From Microbacterium sp. 70-16 (GTDB lineage: Bacteria > Actinomycetota > Actinomycetes > Actinomycetales > Microbacteriaceae), in assembly GCF_001898315.1 (NCBI RefSeq), contig NZ_MKTQ01000026.1, positions 181,417-245,416 on the forward strand: a DNA stretch of 64,000 bases. The letters run 5' to 3'. Positions 41,515 to 49,834 of this stretch are shown piece by piece (the stretch's first letter is position 1; each line of letters opens with the position of its first letter). A program made the position numbers and the translations under genes. Under the pieces are notes generated by a model that made no database searches, was not told the DNA's origin, and worked only from the letters and a program-made list of their open reading frames with translations.

Positions 41515-42210
41515 GTGCGTCTCGTCATAGCCCGCTGCTCCGTCGACTACACGGGTCGCCTCAACGCGCACCTGCCGCTCGCGACCCGCGTGCTGATGCA
41601 CAAGGCCGACGGATCGCTGCTCGTGCACTCGGACGGCGGCAGCTACAAGCCGCTCAACTGGATGAGCCCGCCGTGCACGCTCACCGTCGAAGAGCCCGAT
41701 GACGAGTCGGCGTCGGCGGGCGTCGTCGAGCACTGGCGCGTGACGCACGCGAAGACGGGGGATGCCCTGCTCGTGCGCATCTATGAGGTGCTGCACGACT
41801 CGTCGCACGACCTTGGCGTCGACCCCGGTCTGCAGAAGGACGGCGTCGAGGCCGACCTGCAGCGGCTGCTCGCCGAGCAGGTCGACGTCATCGGCGATGG
41901 CCTCACGCTCGTGCGCCGCGAGTTCCCGACGGCGATCGGCCCGGTCGACCTGCTGCTGCGCAACCCCTCCGGCGGCACGATCGCCGTCGAGGTCAAGCGG
42001 CGCGGCGACATCGACGGGGTCGAGCAGCTCACCCGCTACCTCGAGCTGCTGGGCCGTGACCCGCACCTCGCGCCGGTGACCGGCGTCTTCGCCGCGCAAG
42101 AGATCAAGGCACAGGCGAAGGTGCTGGCCGCCGACCGGGGCATCCGCTGCGTCACCCTCGACTACGAGGGCATGAAGGGCATCGAGTCAGGGGCGCCGCG
42201 CCTGTTCTGA
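41515..42210 (+). CDS. nucS: Endonuclease NucS (mismatch-specific)
   Basis: A 231-residue NucS. In actinobacteria lacking MutS/MutL it performs non-canonical mismatch repair by cutting both strands at certain mismatches, with help from the beta clamp. The N-terminal domain begins [16 protein letters not shown]; the nuclease core is visible as [25 protein letters not shown] and [10 protein letters not shown]. The C-terminal part ends GAPRLF, a possible clamp-binding tail. The GTG start has a TAGGAT box six bases upstream. Confidence 0.95.
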   Translation: MRLVIARCSVDYTGRLNAHLPLATRVLMHKADGSLLVHSDGGSYKPLNWMSPPCTLTVEEPDDESASAGVVEHWRVTHAKTGDALLVRIYEVLHDSSHDLGVDPGLQKDGVEADLQRLLAEQVDVIGDGLTLVRREFPTAIGPVDLLLRNPSGGTIAVEVKRRGDIDGVEQLTRYLELLGRDPHLAPVTGVFAAQEIKAQAKVLAADRGIRCVTLDYEGMKGIESGAPRLF

Positions 42211-42265
42211 GGCCCGCGCTGGCGGCCCCGCGTGAACTGGCGGCCGGCCCGCCGACCGGCCTGGA

Positions 42266-42271
42266 TAGGCT
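42266..42271 (+). promoter_or_regulatory. -10 box TAGGCT before 42278
   Basis: The box is six bases before the ATG. Confidence 0.5.
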
Positions 42272-42277
42272 GAGGTC

Positions 42278-42952
42278 ATGTCACTGAGATCTGCGTGGAC
42301 CTGCGTGCTGTGGGACGTCGACGGGACGATCGTGGATGCCTCGGAGGGCATCCTGCGGCGCCTGACGATCGCCCTCGAGCACTTCGGCAAGCCCGCTCCC
42401 ACGCGCGAAGAGCTCGTGCACTGGATTGGCCCGCCGATGTTCGAGTCGTTCCAGAAGAACGTCGGGATGACGCCCGAGGAGTCGACGGTCGCGGTCGCGT
42501 ACTACCGCGGAATCTCGAAGGACGACGGCTACACGACCGGCGCGAGGCTCTACCCCGGCGTCGGTGAACTGATCGCCGAACTCGATGCCGCCGGCATCGC
42601 CCAGTCGACCGCGAGCTCGAAGCCCGAAGTGCAGGTGACGGCGCTCATGGAGCACTTCGACCTCTCGCCGCACCTGCAGGCGCTCGTGGGGTCGACGCCC
42701 GACGAGAAGACCCTCGCGACGAAGGCTGACATCGTCGCCGAAGCGCTGCGACGGCTGCAGGCGGCGGGCCTCGACACGAGTCGCCCCGTGCTGATCGGCG
42801 ACCGGCATCACGATGTCGACGGCGGCGCCGCGAACGACGTGCCGGTCATCTTCGTGAACTGGGGCTTCAGCTGGCCGCACGAGTCCGAGGGCGCCGCGGC
42901 CGTCGTCGACACGGTGGCCGACCTGCGCGCGCTGCTGCTCATCGAGGACTGA
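42278..42952 (+). CDS. HAD superfamily hydrolase (phosphatase)
   Basis: A 224-residue HAD hydrolase of the Gph/PGMB type. Motif I is LWDVDGTIVD, motif II lies in QSTASSKPE, motif III includes the Lys in DEKTLATK, and motif IV is IGDRHHDVDGG. The helical cap follows motif I. Family members act on phosphoglycolate, nucleotides or sugar phosphates; the substrate is not determinable. It is two bases from the next gene and probably cotranscribed. Confidence 0.87.
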   Translation: MSLRSAWTCVLWDVDGTIVDASEGILRRLTIALEHFGKPAPTREELVHWIGPPMFESFQKNVGMTPEESTVAVAYYRGISKDDGYTTGARLYPGVGELIAELDAAGIAQSTASSKPEVQVTALMEHFDLSPHLQALVGSTPDEKTLATKADIVAEALRRLQAAGLDTSRPVLIGDRHHDVDGGAANDVPVIFVNWGFSWPHESEGAAAVVDTVADLRALLLIED

Positions 42953-42954
42953 CG

Positions 42955-44205
42955 ATGGACGAGCTCGCGGCCGAGATCTGGCGCTGGCTCATCCCGGCGC
43001 TCGTCGTCTTCGGGGGCACGGCGGTGCTCGCTACCGTCGCGATCTGGCTGCTGCGCCGGTCGCGGCGCTCGCCCGCGGCACGGGCATCCGCCGAAGCCGA
43101 GCGCACCGCGGCGGGCTCGGCGCTCGTGCGGCTCGACGACGCGATAGACGAGCTCGCTCTCGAGGTGGGGCTGTCGGGCGCCCTCTACGACGGGACGGCT
43201 CCCGACACGCTGCGCCGCGCGCGCATGACGGCCGAGCACGCGCGGGATGCCTCGTTCGAGCAACTGCGCGCGCTCACGCCCGAGACGCACCCCGACGAGG
43301 TGCGTCGCGTCGCGCGGGGCATCCGCGCGCGCACGGAATCGGCGCTCGCGACGATCGACGCCGCGCGTGCCGAGCACACGGCGTGGATGACCCGCAACGT
43401 CAGCGCAGCGGCGCAGGTCGAGGCGGCGCGGTCCCGCGCCCGCGCCCTGCACGCCGAGCTCGGCGACCCCGCGCCATTGCTGGCGACGCTGGCTGAGCGC
43501 TACGACCGCAGCGAATGGGTCGACGCCGAGCGTTCGGCCGTCGCGGCCGCGGCAGCCCTCGCAGCCGCCGAGCGGCTCATCGACGAGGCGGCGACGCGGG
43601 CAGCGGATCCAACTCGGTCGGCGCTGCCGTTGCTGGCGGACGCCGAGCGGGCCCTGCGGGGCGCGCAGGCCGAGTCGCGGCGCTTCGAAGAGCGGCACCG
43701 GCTCGCGACGGATGCCTCGGCAGCGGTCGACGGCGAGATCAGCGCCGCGCGGGGTGCTCTGCGCGAGGCGAACGCCGTGCGGGGCGAACTCGAGTCCGAC
43801 GATGCCGCGCGGCTCGGCGCGGTTCTGACAGAGGTCGCGGCCGCGCTCGACGCCGTCGAAGCCGACGCTGCGCGGCGGCCGACGGCGGCGGTGACGGCGA
43901 TCGCCCGGCTGCGTGACCGGCTGGATCTCGCCGTCGGCGATGCGCGCACGGCGCAGCAACGGCTCAAGGGCGCGCGGTCTGCGCTGCCCGGTGCACTCGC
44001 GGCAGCGCGCGACCAGATCGCGCGCGCTGAACCGCGCATGCCTGCGGCGGGGGCGGATGCCCGGGTGCGGCTCGGTTCCGCGCAGCGCGAGCTGGCGGCA
44101 GCCCGCGGGGCCGCGAATCCCGTCGATGCGCTCGACGCCGCGCGGCGTGCCCTGCGGCACGCCGAAGACGCCGTCGCCCTCGCGGACTACGACGCCCGGT
44201 TCTGA
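42955..44205 (+). CDS. Membrane-anchored helical (coiled-coil) protein
   Basis: A 416-residue unrecognised protein. One N-terminal membrane helix (about 13-35, LIPALVVFGGTAVLATVAIWLL) is followed by 380 residues that are Ala/Arg/Glu-rich and almost entirely helical, with heptad-like spacing. It resembles in style, but not in recognisable motifs, the paralogue pair at 14407-16238. Some relatives of such proteins are annotated as TPM or septation-like proteins, but I cannot support that here. Confidence 0.7.
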   Translation: MDELAAEIWRWLIPALVVFGGTAVLATVAIWLLRRSRRSPAARASAEAERTAAGSALVRLDDAIDELALEVGLSGALYDGTAPDTLRRARMTAEHARDASFEQLRALTPETHPDEVRRVARGIRARTESALATIDAARAEHTAWMTRNVSAAAQVEAARSRARALHAELGDPAPLLATLAERYDRSEWVDAERSAVAAAAALAAAERLIDEAATRAADPTRSALPLLADAERALRGAQAESRRFEERHRLATDASAAVDGEISAARGALREANAVRGELESDDAARLGAVLTEVAAALDAVEADAARRPTAAVTAIARLRDRLDLAVGDARTAQQRLKGARSALPGALAAARDQIARAEPRMPAAGADARVRLGSAQRELAAARGAANPVDALDAARRALRHAEDAVALADYDARF

Positions 44206-44208
44206 GAA

Positions 44209-44240
44209 AGTGACGGCCCGCGCGAGCGCGGGCCGTCACT
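44209..44240. terminator. Bidirectional terminator hairpin
   Basis: A perfect 14-bp stem, AGTGACGGCCCGCG with its complement and a four-base loop CGAG, in the 41-bp gap between convergent genes. Flanking T-tracts are weak. Confidence 0.75.
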
Positions 44241-44246
44241 TGTGGA

Positions 44247-44453
44247 TCAGAGGGGTCGGATCTTCTCCGCCTGCAGGCCCTTGGGGCCCTGGGCGATCTC
44301 GAACTCGACGCGCTGGTTCTCCTCGAGCGAGCGGTAGCCGCTCGACTCGATCGCGGAGTAGTGGGCGAAGACGTCTGCGCCGCCTTCATCGGGAGCGATG
44401 AACCCGAAGCCCTTCTCCGAGTTGAACCACTTGACGGTGCCCTGCGTTGCCAT
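44247..44453 (-). CDS. cspA: Cold-shock protein (CspA family)
   Basis: A 68-residue cold-shock domain protein, RNA/DNA chaperone. RNP1 is KGFGFI and RNP2 is VFAHYSAI (VFVHFS type). The start ATG at 44453 keeps the usual [11 protein letters not shown] beginning. It is a single-gene unit with a 320-bp upstream region shared with the divergent GntR gene; a strong hairpin lies at 44610-44653. Confidence 0.95.
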   Translation of the reverse strand: MATQGTVKWFNSEKGFGFIAPDEGGADVFAHYSAIESSGYRSLEENQRVEFEIAQGPKGLQAEKIRPL

Positions 44454-44773
44454 GAACTGCCTTACTTGCGTGCGGTGTCGACGCGATCGCGCCGACACGC
44501 ACCAACCTAGTGCTGACGGGCGCTTCCGGCGCCCTCGGGGCGGGGATGGTGACATAAACGTTGCAACATTGCCGACAGAGGTTCACCCCGATGTCACCCG
44601 TTAACCATTCGACGCCCGGGCGTCTCGCGATTCTCGCGTGCGCCCGGGCGTCGACGGATCCCCCCGGATAGGCCACGCAGTGCGTGACTGAGCCTAACTG
44701 TACCCACCCGATCCGGCACTCGGGAGGGGGGTGTTGGTGGGAATCCGCCGTGAGCCTCGTACACTGGCCGTCG
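44454..44773. other. Divergent region between cspA and GntR gene
   Basis: This 320-bp region contains no plausible gene. It includes a low-GC segment around 44550-44570 (gacataaacgttgcaacatt), a possible cspA promoter region, and the hairpin described separately. A TACACT box at 44760-44765 is eight bases before the GntR ATG. Confidence 0.5.
44610..44653. other. Strong hairpin upstream of cspA
   Basis: Arms CGACGCCCGGGCG (44610-44622) and CGCCCGGGCGTCG (44641-44653) are perfectly complementary over 13 bp. Because both neighbouring genes run away from it, it is not a terminator of either; it could be a structured leader or a protein site. Confidence 0.6.
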
Positions 44774-45415
44774 ATGCCCGTCACACTCCACCCGATAGAG
44801 CTGACCGTCGGCACGATCCTCGGCGACGAGGTGTACACCGTCATCGGCGCCGCCATCCTCGATGGCAGACTCGTCGCCGGCGCGCGCCTGCGCGACGTCG
44901 ACCTCGCTCAGCAGCTGGGTGTGTCGCGCACGCCGGTGCGCGAAGCCCTGCAGCGACTCGAGCGGTTCGGGCTCGTCGAGATCGCCGTCGGCCGCTACAC
45001 GCGCGTCTCGTCGCCGAGCAATCGGGAACGCGACGACACGGGGGAGTTCACCGCCTATCTCATGGGTGTCGCCCTGCGCATGTCGCTGCAGCGGTGCAGC
45101 GACGACGAGCTCGCCGAGATCGTCAGATGTGCGGATGCCACGGTCGAGAGCGCTCCGCGCGGCGACGGCCTGGAGCTTTTCCTGCGGTCGACGACGATGT
45201 TCGAGCAGGTGACGAAGGCATCCGGCAACTCGGTGCTGATCGGCGTGATCCGCGAGGCGGCGCTCGCGATCCAGCGGAATCTCTCCGGCTGGCATCCCTT
45301 CATCGCCGGTGGCATCGCCGACCCGGGCGCGTACGTGCGCCTGCGCGACTGCATCGCCGCGCGCGACGCCGACGGCGCCGAGCAGACGCTGCGCCGCCTG
45401 CACGGGCTCGCCTGA
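44774..45415 (+). CDS. GntR family transcriptional regulator (FadR/FCD type)
   Basis: A 213-residue regulator with an N-terminal winged helix, LAQQLGVSRTPVREALQRLE, and a C-terminal all-helical ligand domain (FCD). The start at 44774 is preferred over the upstream in-frame ATG at 44684 because homology begins near it and the TACACT box lies just upstream. The convergent alcohol dehydrogenase or a distant operon could be the target; nothing in the sequence decides this. Confidence 0.88.
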   Translation: MPVTLHPIELTVGTILGDEVYTVIGAAILDGRLVAGARLRDVDLAQQLGVSRTPVREALQRLERFGLVEIAVGRYTRVSSPSNRERDDTGEFTAYLMGVALRMSLQRCSDDELAEIVRCADATVESAPRGDGLELFLRSTTMFEQVTKASGNSVLIGVIREAALAIQRNLSGWHPFIAGGIADPGAYVRLRDCIAARDADGAEQTLRRLHGLA

Positions 45416-45438
45416 GGCCGGCGCCCGGGTCGGACGCG

Positions 45439-46458
45439 TCAGACGGTCAGCAGCACCTTGGTGGCGCGGCGCTCGTCCATCGCGCGGTAGCCTTCGGCGG
45501 CGTCTTCGAGGGGCAGGGTCAGATCGAAGACGACGCCCGGGTCGATGACGCCGTCCCAGATGAGCTGGATGAGCTCGGGCAGGAAGCGTCGCACGGGCGC
45601 GGGGCCTCCGTGCAGATGCACCTCGGAGTAGAACAGGCCCTGTCCTTCGATGCTGACGCCGTGCGAGACGCCGACGAAGCCGATGTGACCGCCGGGGCGA
45701 GTCGAGCGGATCGCCTGCTCCATTGCCTCTTGCGTGCCGACGGCTTCGATCACACTGTGCGCACCGAGGCCGCCGGTGAGCTCCTTGATGCGGGCAACAC
45801 CCGCGTCTCCGCGCTCTTCGACGATGTCGGTTGCACCGAACGCGGTCGCCAGTGCCTGCCGGTCGGCGTGACGCGACATCGCGATGATGCGCTCGGCACC
45901 GAGTTGGCGCGCGGCGAGGATGCCGAGCAGCCCGACCGCGCCGTCTCCGACGACCGCGACCGTCTTGCCCGGGCCGGCTTCAGCCGCGACGGCGGCGAAC
46001 CAGCCCGTGCCGAGCACGTCCGAGGCCGCCAGCAGTGACGGGATGAGCTTCGGATCGGGCACACCGGGCGTCGCGACGAGGGTGCCGTCGGCGAGCGGCA
46101 CCCGCAGGTACTCGGCCTGCGCCCCGCCTGCGCCGGCGAACTCGCCGTGCACGCAGCGCGACTGGTAGCCCGCCGCGCAGATCTCGCACGTGTTGTCGGA
46201 TGCCATGAACGAGCCCACCACGAAGTCGCCCGGCTTGACCGAGGTGACATCTGCGCCGACCTCGGTGACTGTGCCGACGTATTCGTGACCCATCGGCCGC
46301 TCATGCACGGCCTCGGCCCCGCGGTACGGCCACAGGTCTGATCCGCAGATGCAGGTCGCGGCCAGCTTGATGATGGCGTCGGTCGGGGCCAGCAGCGTCG
46401 GCATGTCGCGGTCTTCGACCCGCACGTCGCCCGGCTCTCGCATGATCACTCCGCGCAT
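45439..46458 (-). CDS. Zinc-dependent alcohol dehydrogenase
   Basis: A 339-residue MDR-family dehydrogenase. Catalytic zinc ligands are in CICGSD and GHEYVG; the structural zinc region CEICAAGYQSRC has fewer Cys residues than usual. The Rossmann motif is VVGDGAVGLLG. Such enzymes oxidise alcohols or reduce aldehydes with NAD(P). The start at 46458 is preferred over 46521 because the family begins MRGVIM and GGAGTGCACC precedes it. Confidence 0.9.
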   Translation of the reverse strand: MRGVIMREPGDVRVEDRDMPTLLAPTDAIIKLAATCICGSDLWPYRGAEAVHERPMGHEYVGTVTEVGADVTSVKPGDFVVGSFMASDNTCEICAAGYQSRCVHGEFAGAGGAQAEYLRVPLADGTLVATPGVPDPKLIPSLLAASDVLGTGWFAAVAAEAGPGKTVAVVGDGAVGLLGILAARQLGAERIIAMSRHADRQALATAFGATDIVEERGDAGVARIKELTGGLGAHSVIEAVGTQEAMEQAIRSTRPGGHIGFVGVSHGVSIEGQGLFYSEVHLHGGPAPVRRFLPELIQLIWDGVIDPGVVFDLTLPLEDAAEGYRAMDERRATKVLLTV

Positions 46459-46584
46459 GAGGTGCACTCCTTTATCGGCCGGCGTGACGCACCGGCATCC
46501 TGCGTCGTTGTGTCCATTCAAACGCGGTCGGCCTCACCCGTGGGAGTCCCTGCCGAGGGATGTACTGTCAGGGCATCCCTCGGA

Positions 46585-46635
46585 GCTAGACGCTATGAGT
46601 GGTTGAGCCTGGGGCCTCCACTCATAGCGTCTAGC
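46585..46635. other. Perfect 18-bp-stem inverted repeat of unknown role
   Basis: GCTAGACGCTATGAGTGG (46585-46602) and CCACTCATAGCGTCTAGC (46618-46635) are exact complements separated by 15 bases. Base composition is lower in GC than the surroundings. It resembles neither the A-F families nor a T-tract terminator. Confidence 0.7.
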
Positions 46636-46698
46636 CACGAAGTAGCCGTGGTGAACTTGTGACTCTGTTTGCCTCGACCCCACCGCGCACAGCCGCGC

Positions 46699-46914
46699 AT
46701 GGAGAAGCGTGGGATAAAACCCACGCAGATTGAAGTGGGATACTTCCCACTTTTGTACGCCTCCGACGCGACGGCAGTCCTCGGCGACGACCCTGCCATC
46801 GCGAAGATCGTCGATGCCATCGCTGCGAACGCGACCGCCCGCGGGTGGCGAGCGCAAAGATCGACCATCCCGGTATCGGCCGCACCCCGGGTGGGGCCAC
46901 GGGATGTGGTGTAG
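46699..46914 (+). CDS. Small hypothetical protein or gene remnant (71 aa)
   Basis: From 46750 to 46860 the frame has strong GC3 bias (DATAVLGDDPAIAKIVDAIA), suggesting real or former coding sequence, while the first 20 codons are AT-richer and atypical. No ribosome site or family match is recognised. It may be the remnant of an older gene beside tRNA-Leu. The rest of 46459-46972 shows no gene. Confidence 0.3.
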   Translation: MEKRGIKPTQIEVGYFPLLYASDATAVLGDDPAIAKIVDAIAANATARGWRAQRSTIPVSAAPRVGPRDVV

Positions 46915-46972
46915 CCATCGGTGGCGCAATGGCACCTGCGCGGTCCCGACGACGGCACATCACCCGGGAAAC

Positions 46973-47015
46973 GAAACAACCCCCGCCCGGGAAATCCCAG
47001 GTCGGGGGTTGTTTC
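46973..47015 (-). terminator. Terminator downstream of tRNA-Leu
   Basis: A perfect 12-bp stem GAAACAACCCCC / GGGGGTTGTTTC with an inner paired region, eight bases beyond the tRNA 3' end on the minus strand. Confidence 0.85.
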
Positions 47016-47022
47016 TTCGCTG

Positions 47023-47106
47023 TGCGCGAGGGGGGAGTTGAACCCCCACGCCCTTTCGGGCACTGGCACCTGAAGCCAGCGCGTCTGCCTATTCCGCCAC
47101 TCGCGC
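47023..47106 (-). tRNA. tRNA-Leu (anticodon CAG)
   Basis: An 84-base type II tRNA. Acceptor arms GCGCGAG/CTCGCGC pair perfectly; the anticodon stem CTGGC/GCCAG holds loop TTCAGGT with anticodon CAG; the long variable arm is GCCCGAAAGGGC; the T arm is GGGGGTTCAACTCCCCC. CCA is not encoded. Its position upstream of fhaA matches the layout known in mycobacteria. Confidence 0.97.
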
Positions 47107-47258
47107 GAACTGCGGCATCCGAGGATTCCGCAGACTCAACTTCCCGAGGATATCATGCCTGCGGCCCGGCGCAGAATCGTCAGATACGGCGTTCTGACCG
47201 CGGTCATCCAGACTGTGCAACTAGCATGTGAGCACCGGCCCAAGCCCTGAGGAGCCCC

Positions 47259-47990
47259 GTGGGACTACTTGACAGCTTCGAGAAGGGACTCGAGCGCGCG
47301 GTCAACAGCGCGTTCGCGAAGTCCTTCCGCAGCGGCATTCAGCCGGTCGAGATCGCCGCCGCACTGCGGACCGAACTCGACGCGAAGGCCGCCGTCGTCA
47401 GCCGCGACCGCATCCTCGCACCCAACCTGTTCGAGGTGCGCATGTCGCCGACCGACGCCGAGCGCATGCAGTCGCTCGGCACGACCCTCGACACCGAGCT
47501 GCACACGCTCGTCGACAAGCACGCAGCCTCGCAGGGCTTCAGCTTCGCCGGCCCCGTCACGATCAGTCTCGTCGCCGATGACCAGCTGTCGACGGGCACT
47601 CTGCGCGTCGCGTCGCAGACCGCCGCCGGCACCGTGAGCTGGCGCGGCGTCGTCGACATCGAAGGCAAGAGGCATCCGCTCACCAAGAGCCGCACCGTCA
47701 TCGGCCGCGGCAGCGACGCCGACATCACGATCGCGGATGCCGGCACCAGTCGCCGCCACGTCGAGATCCTGTGGGACGGCGAGCGCGCCATGGTGCGCGA
47801 CCTGAACTCGACCAACGGCACGCTGCTCGACGGCCGCAAGGTCACCGAGGCTCCGCTGCCGCCCGACTCGGTCGTCACGATCGGCCGCACCGACATCGCG
47901 TTCCACGTGACCGCACAGGCATCGCCGCCGCGGCCGACGGTCCCGGCATCCGACGCGACCCGCGCCTTCGGAATCGACGGACTGTCGTGA
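47259..47990 (+). CDS. fhaA: FhaA, FHA-domain protein with DUF3662
   Basis: A 243-residue protein. The N-terminal DUF3662 domain (1-115; MGLLDSFEKGLERAVN) is followed by a linker and a C-terminal FHA domain (about 145-225) with VIGRGSDADITIAD, SRRH and NSTNGTLLDG, which binds phosphothreonine. In mycobacteria FhaA binds phosphorylated MviN and works with PknB in peptidoglycan synthesis. The GTG follows TGAGGAGCC, and TAGCAT at 47222-47227 may be the -10. It is first in the fha-pstP-rodA-pbpA-pknA-pknB operon. Confidence 0.94.
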   Translation: MGLLDSFEKGLERAVNSAFAKSFRSGIQPVEIAAALRTELDAKAAVVSRDRILAPNLFEVRMSPTDAERMQSLGTTLDTELHTLVDKHAASQGFSFAGPVTISLVADDQLSTGTLRVASQTAAGTVSWRGVVDIEGKRHPLTKSRTVIGRGSDADITIADAGTSRRHVEILWDGERAMVRDLNSTNGTLLDGRKVTEAPLPPDSVVTIGRTDIAFHVTAQASPPRPTVPASDATRAFGIDGLS

Positions 47991-48583
47991 ACGGAAGTGA
48001 ACTGACGCTTCTGCTGCTGCAGATCGGCTTCCTGATCCTGCTGTGGTTCTTCGTCTTCGCGGTCGTCTACTCGCTGCGCGCCGACCTGTTCGGCGTGAAG
48101 GTGCGCAAGCTGCCCGAGCCGGCGGCGGCCGGCCCCTCGACAAGCTCGGGGACCACTGGTGCGGGCTCGGGGGCCGGTGCGGGCTCGGGGGCCGGCGCGG
48201 CCACGGCGCCCGTCGCGCCCGTCGCAAAGGCCGCTGCCGCACGGGCGACAGCCCCGGTGACTCCGAGCGGGCCGCAGAAGGCGACGAAGGATGCCGTGTC
48301 GCGCATCGTCATCACGAGCGGACCCAAGGCGGGCCTTGAGTTGCCCCTCGCCGGCGAGCCCCTCACGATCGGCCGCTCGAGCGAGTCGGGCCTGGTGATC
48401 CGCGACGACTACACCTCGAGCCACCACGCGCGTCTGCTGCTGTGGGGCGACCAGTGGATGCTGCAGGATCTCGACTCGACCAACGGCACCTGGCACGACG
48501 GCGAGCGCGTCGCGACGCCGGTTCCGGTGCGCGTGGGCGCACCGATCAAGGTGGGCGCGACGACGTTCGAGCTGCGGAAGTAG
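47987..48583 (+). CDS. fhaB: FhaB, FHA-domain membrane protein
   Basis: A 198-residue protein with an N-terminal membrane helix (about 5-30), a low-complexity Ala/Gly/Pro linker (about 45-100), and a C-terminal FHA domain (TIGRSSESGLVI, SSHHARL, STNGTWHDG). In relatives it links Ser/Thr phosphorylation to division and cell-wall synthesis. The linker contains a 19-bp repeat (48133-48151) read as PSTSSG, followed by two copies of an 18-bp unit encoding GAGSGA. The GTGA overlap with fhaA supports the start. Confidence 0.93.
   Translation: MNGSELTLLLLQIGFLILLWFFVFAVVYSLRADLFGVKVRKLPEPAAAGPSTSSGTTGAGSGAGAGSGAGAATAPVAPVAKAAAARATAPVTPSGPQKATKDAVSRIVITSGPKAGLELPLAGEPLTIGRSSESGLVIRDDYTSSHHARLLLWGDQWMLQDLDSTNGTWHDGERVATPVPVRVGAPIKVGATTFELRK
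48133..48151 (+). repeat. 19-bp repeat (family E) inside fhaB
   Basis: CCCCTCGACAAGCTCGGGG here is the exact reverse complement of 61028-61046. It is in frame in the variable linker of FhaB and encodes PSTSSG. Confidence 0.8.
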
Positions 48584-48595
48584 TCGGACGCACAC

Positions 48596-49834
48596 ATGGT
48601 CTTCGAGGGGTCGAGCGTCGCCATCTCCCATACGGGGAAGGTGCGCTCCAACAACCAGGATTCGGGCTACAGCGGCTCGAACCTGTTCGTCGTCGCCGAC
48701 GGCATGGGCGGCCATGCCGGTGGTGACGTGGCCTCGAGCCTCGCCGTGCACCGCCTCCAAGAGCTCGACCATCCCTTCGCGACGACGGGGGATGCCGAGC
48801 AAGAGCTGCAAGAGGCCATCACCTCCACCGCGACCCTGCTGATCGACACCGTCGCCGAGCGCCCCGAGCTCGCGGGCATGGGCACGACCGTGAGCGCGCT
48901 GGCGATGGTCGACGACTACGCCGTCATCGCGCACATCGGCGACTCGCGCATCTATCTCTACCGCGACGACGCCCTCACCCAGATCACGACCGACCACACG
49001 TTCGTGCAGCGCCTCGTCGACTCGGGCCGCATCACTCCGGAAGAGGCGCGCTACCACCCGCGCCGCTCGGTGCTCATGCGCGTGCTCGGCGACATGGACC
49101 CCGACCCCGACGTCGACACGTTCATCATGCCGACCCAGCCCGGCGACCGGTGGCTGCTGTGCTCGGACGGTCTGTCGGGCGTCGTCGACGACGCGCACAC
49201 GGCGAAGGTCCTCGGCCAGCATCTGCCACCCGGCCGCACGGCCGACCTGCTGCTGAAGCAGGCGTTGGATGCCGGTGCGCCCGACAACGTCACGGTCGTC
49301 ATCGTCGACGTCGGCGGCAACCACCCGATGTTCAGCGGCACCCCCACGATCGTGGGCTCGGCGTCGAACCCGCAGGGCGTGGAGGTGCCGGCGGCCCGAC
49401 CCGGGCGCACAAGCTGGCTGCACCCGGGCCGTCAGGCGGCGAACGAGCCGACCCACTTCGAGCCGGCCGCCGAGTTCCTCGAAGAGCTCATCGAAGAAGA
49501 CCGACGCCGCGCGCGTCGCCGCCGCGTCTGGTGGATCGTCGGCCTCGTCGTGATCCTCGCGGCGCTGACGGCGAGCGCGATCGGCGCCTACAGCTGGACG
49601 CAGTCGCGCTACTTCGTCGGCTCCGACGACGACACGGTCGTCATCTACCGGGGCATCCAACAGGACATCGGGCCGATCTCACTCTCGTCGGTGCACGAAG
49701 ACACGGGCATCCTGCTGTCGGATCTGCCGTTCTATCAGCGCCTCGCCGTGCAGCAGACGATCTCGGCGCGCTCGCTCGCCGACGCGGAGGCGATCGTCGA
49801 GACGATGCGCCGCACTCTGGAGGGTGGCTCGTGA
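48596..49834 (+). CDS. pstP: PP2C-family Ser/Thr phosphatase PstP
   Basis: A 412-residue phosphatase that reverses PknA/PknB phosphorylation. Motifs are RSNNQDS, ADGMGGHAGG, HIGDSRIYLY, LLCSDGLSG and APDNVTVVIVD (metal ligands in each Asp). A membrane helix follows at about 305-330, and an extracytoplasmic C-terminal region ends the protein. It is in the same operon as the kinases. The stop overlaps the GTG of rodA (GTGA). Confidence 0.95.
   Translation: MVFEGSSVAISHTGKVRSNNQDSGYSGSNLFVVADGMGGHAGGDVASSLAVHRLQELDHPFATTGDAEQELQEAITSTATLLIDTVAERPELAGMGTTVSALAMVDDYAVIAHIGDSRIYLYRDDALTQITTDHTFVQRLVDSGRITPEEARYHPRRSVLMRVLGDMDPDPDVDTFIMPTQPGDRWLLCSDGLSGVVDDAHTAKVLGQHLPPGRTADLLLKQALDAGAPDNVTVVIVDVGGNHPMFSGTPTIVGSASNPQGVEVPAARPGRTSWLHPGRQAANEPTHFEPAAEFLEELIEEDRRRARRRRVWWIVGLVVILAALTASAIGAYSWTQSRYFVGSDDDTVVIYRGIQQDIGPISLSSVHEDTGILLSDLPFYQRLAVQQTISARSLADAEAIVETMRRTLEGGS

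Noticed and set aside
46534..46935. A 133-codon minus-strand frame next to tRNA-Leu
   Set aside because: Composition rich in Arg/His/Ser without GC3 pattern, spans the inverted repeat, and has no ribosome site.
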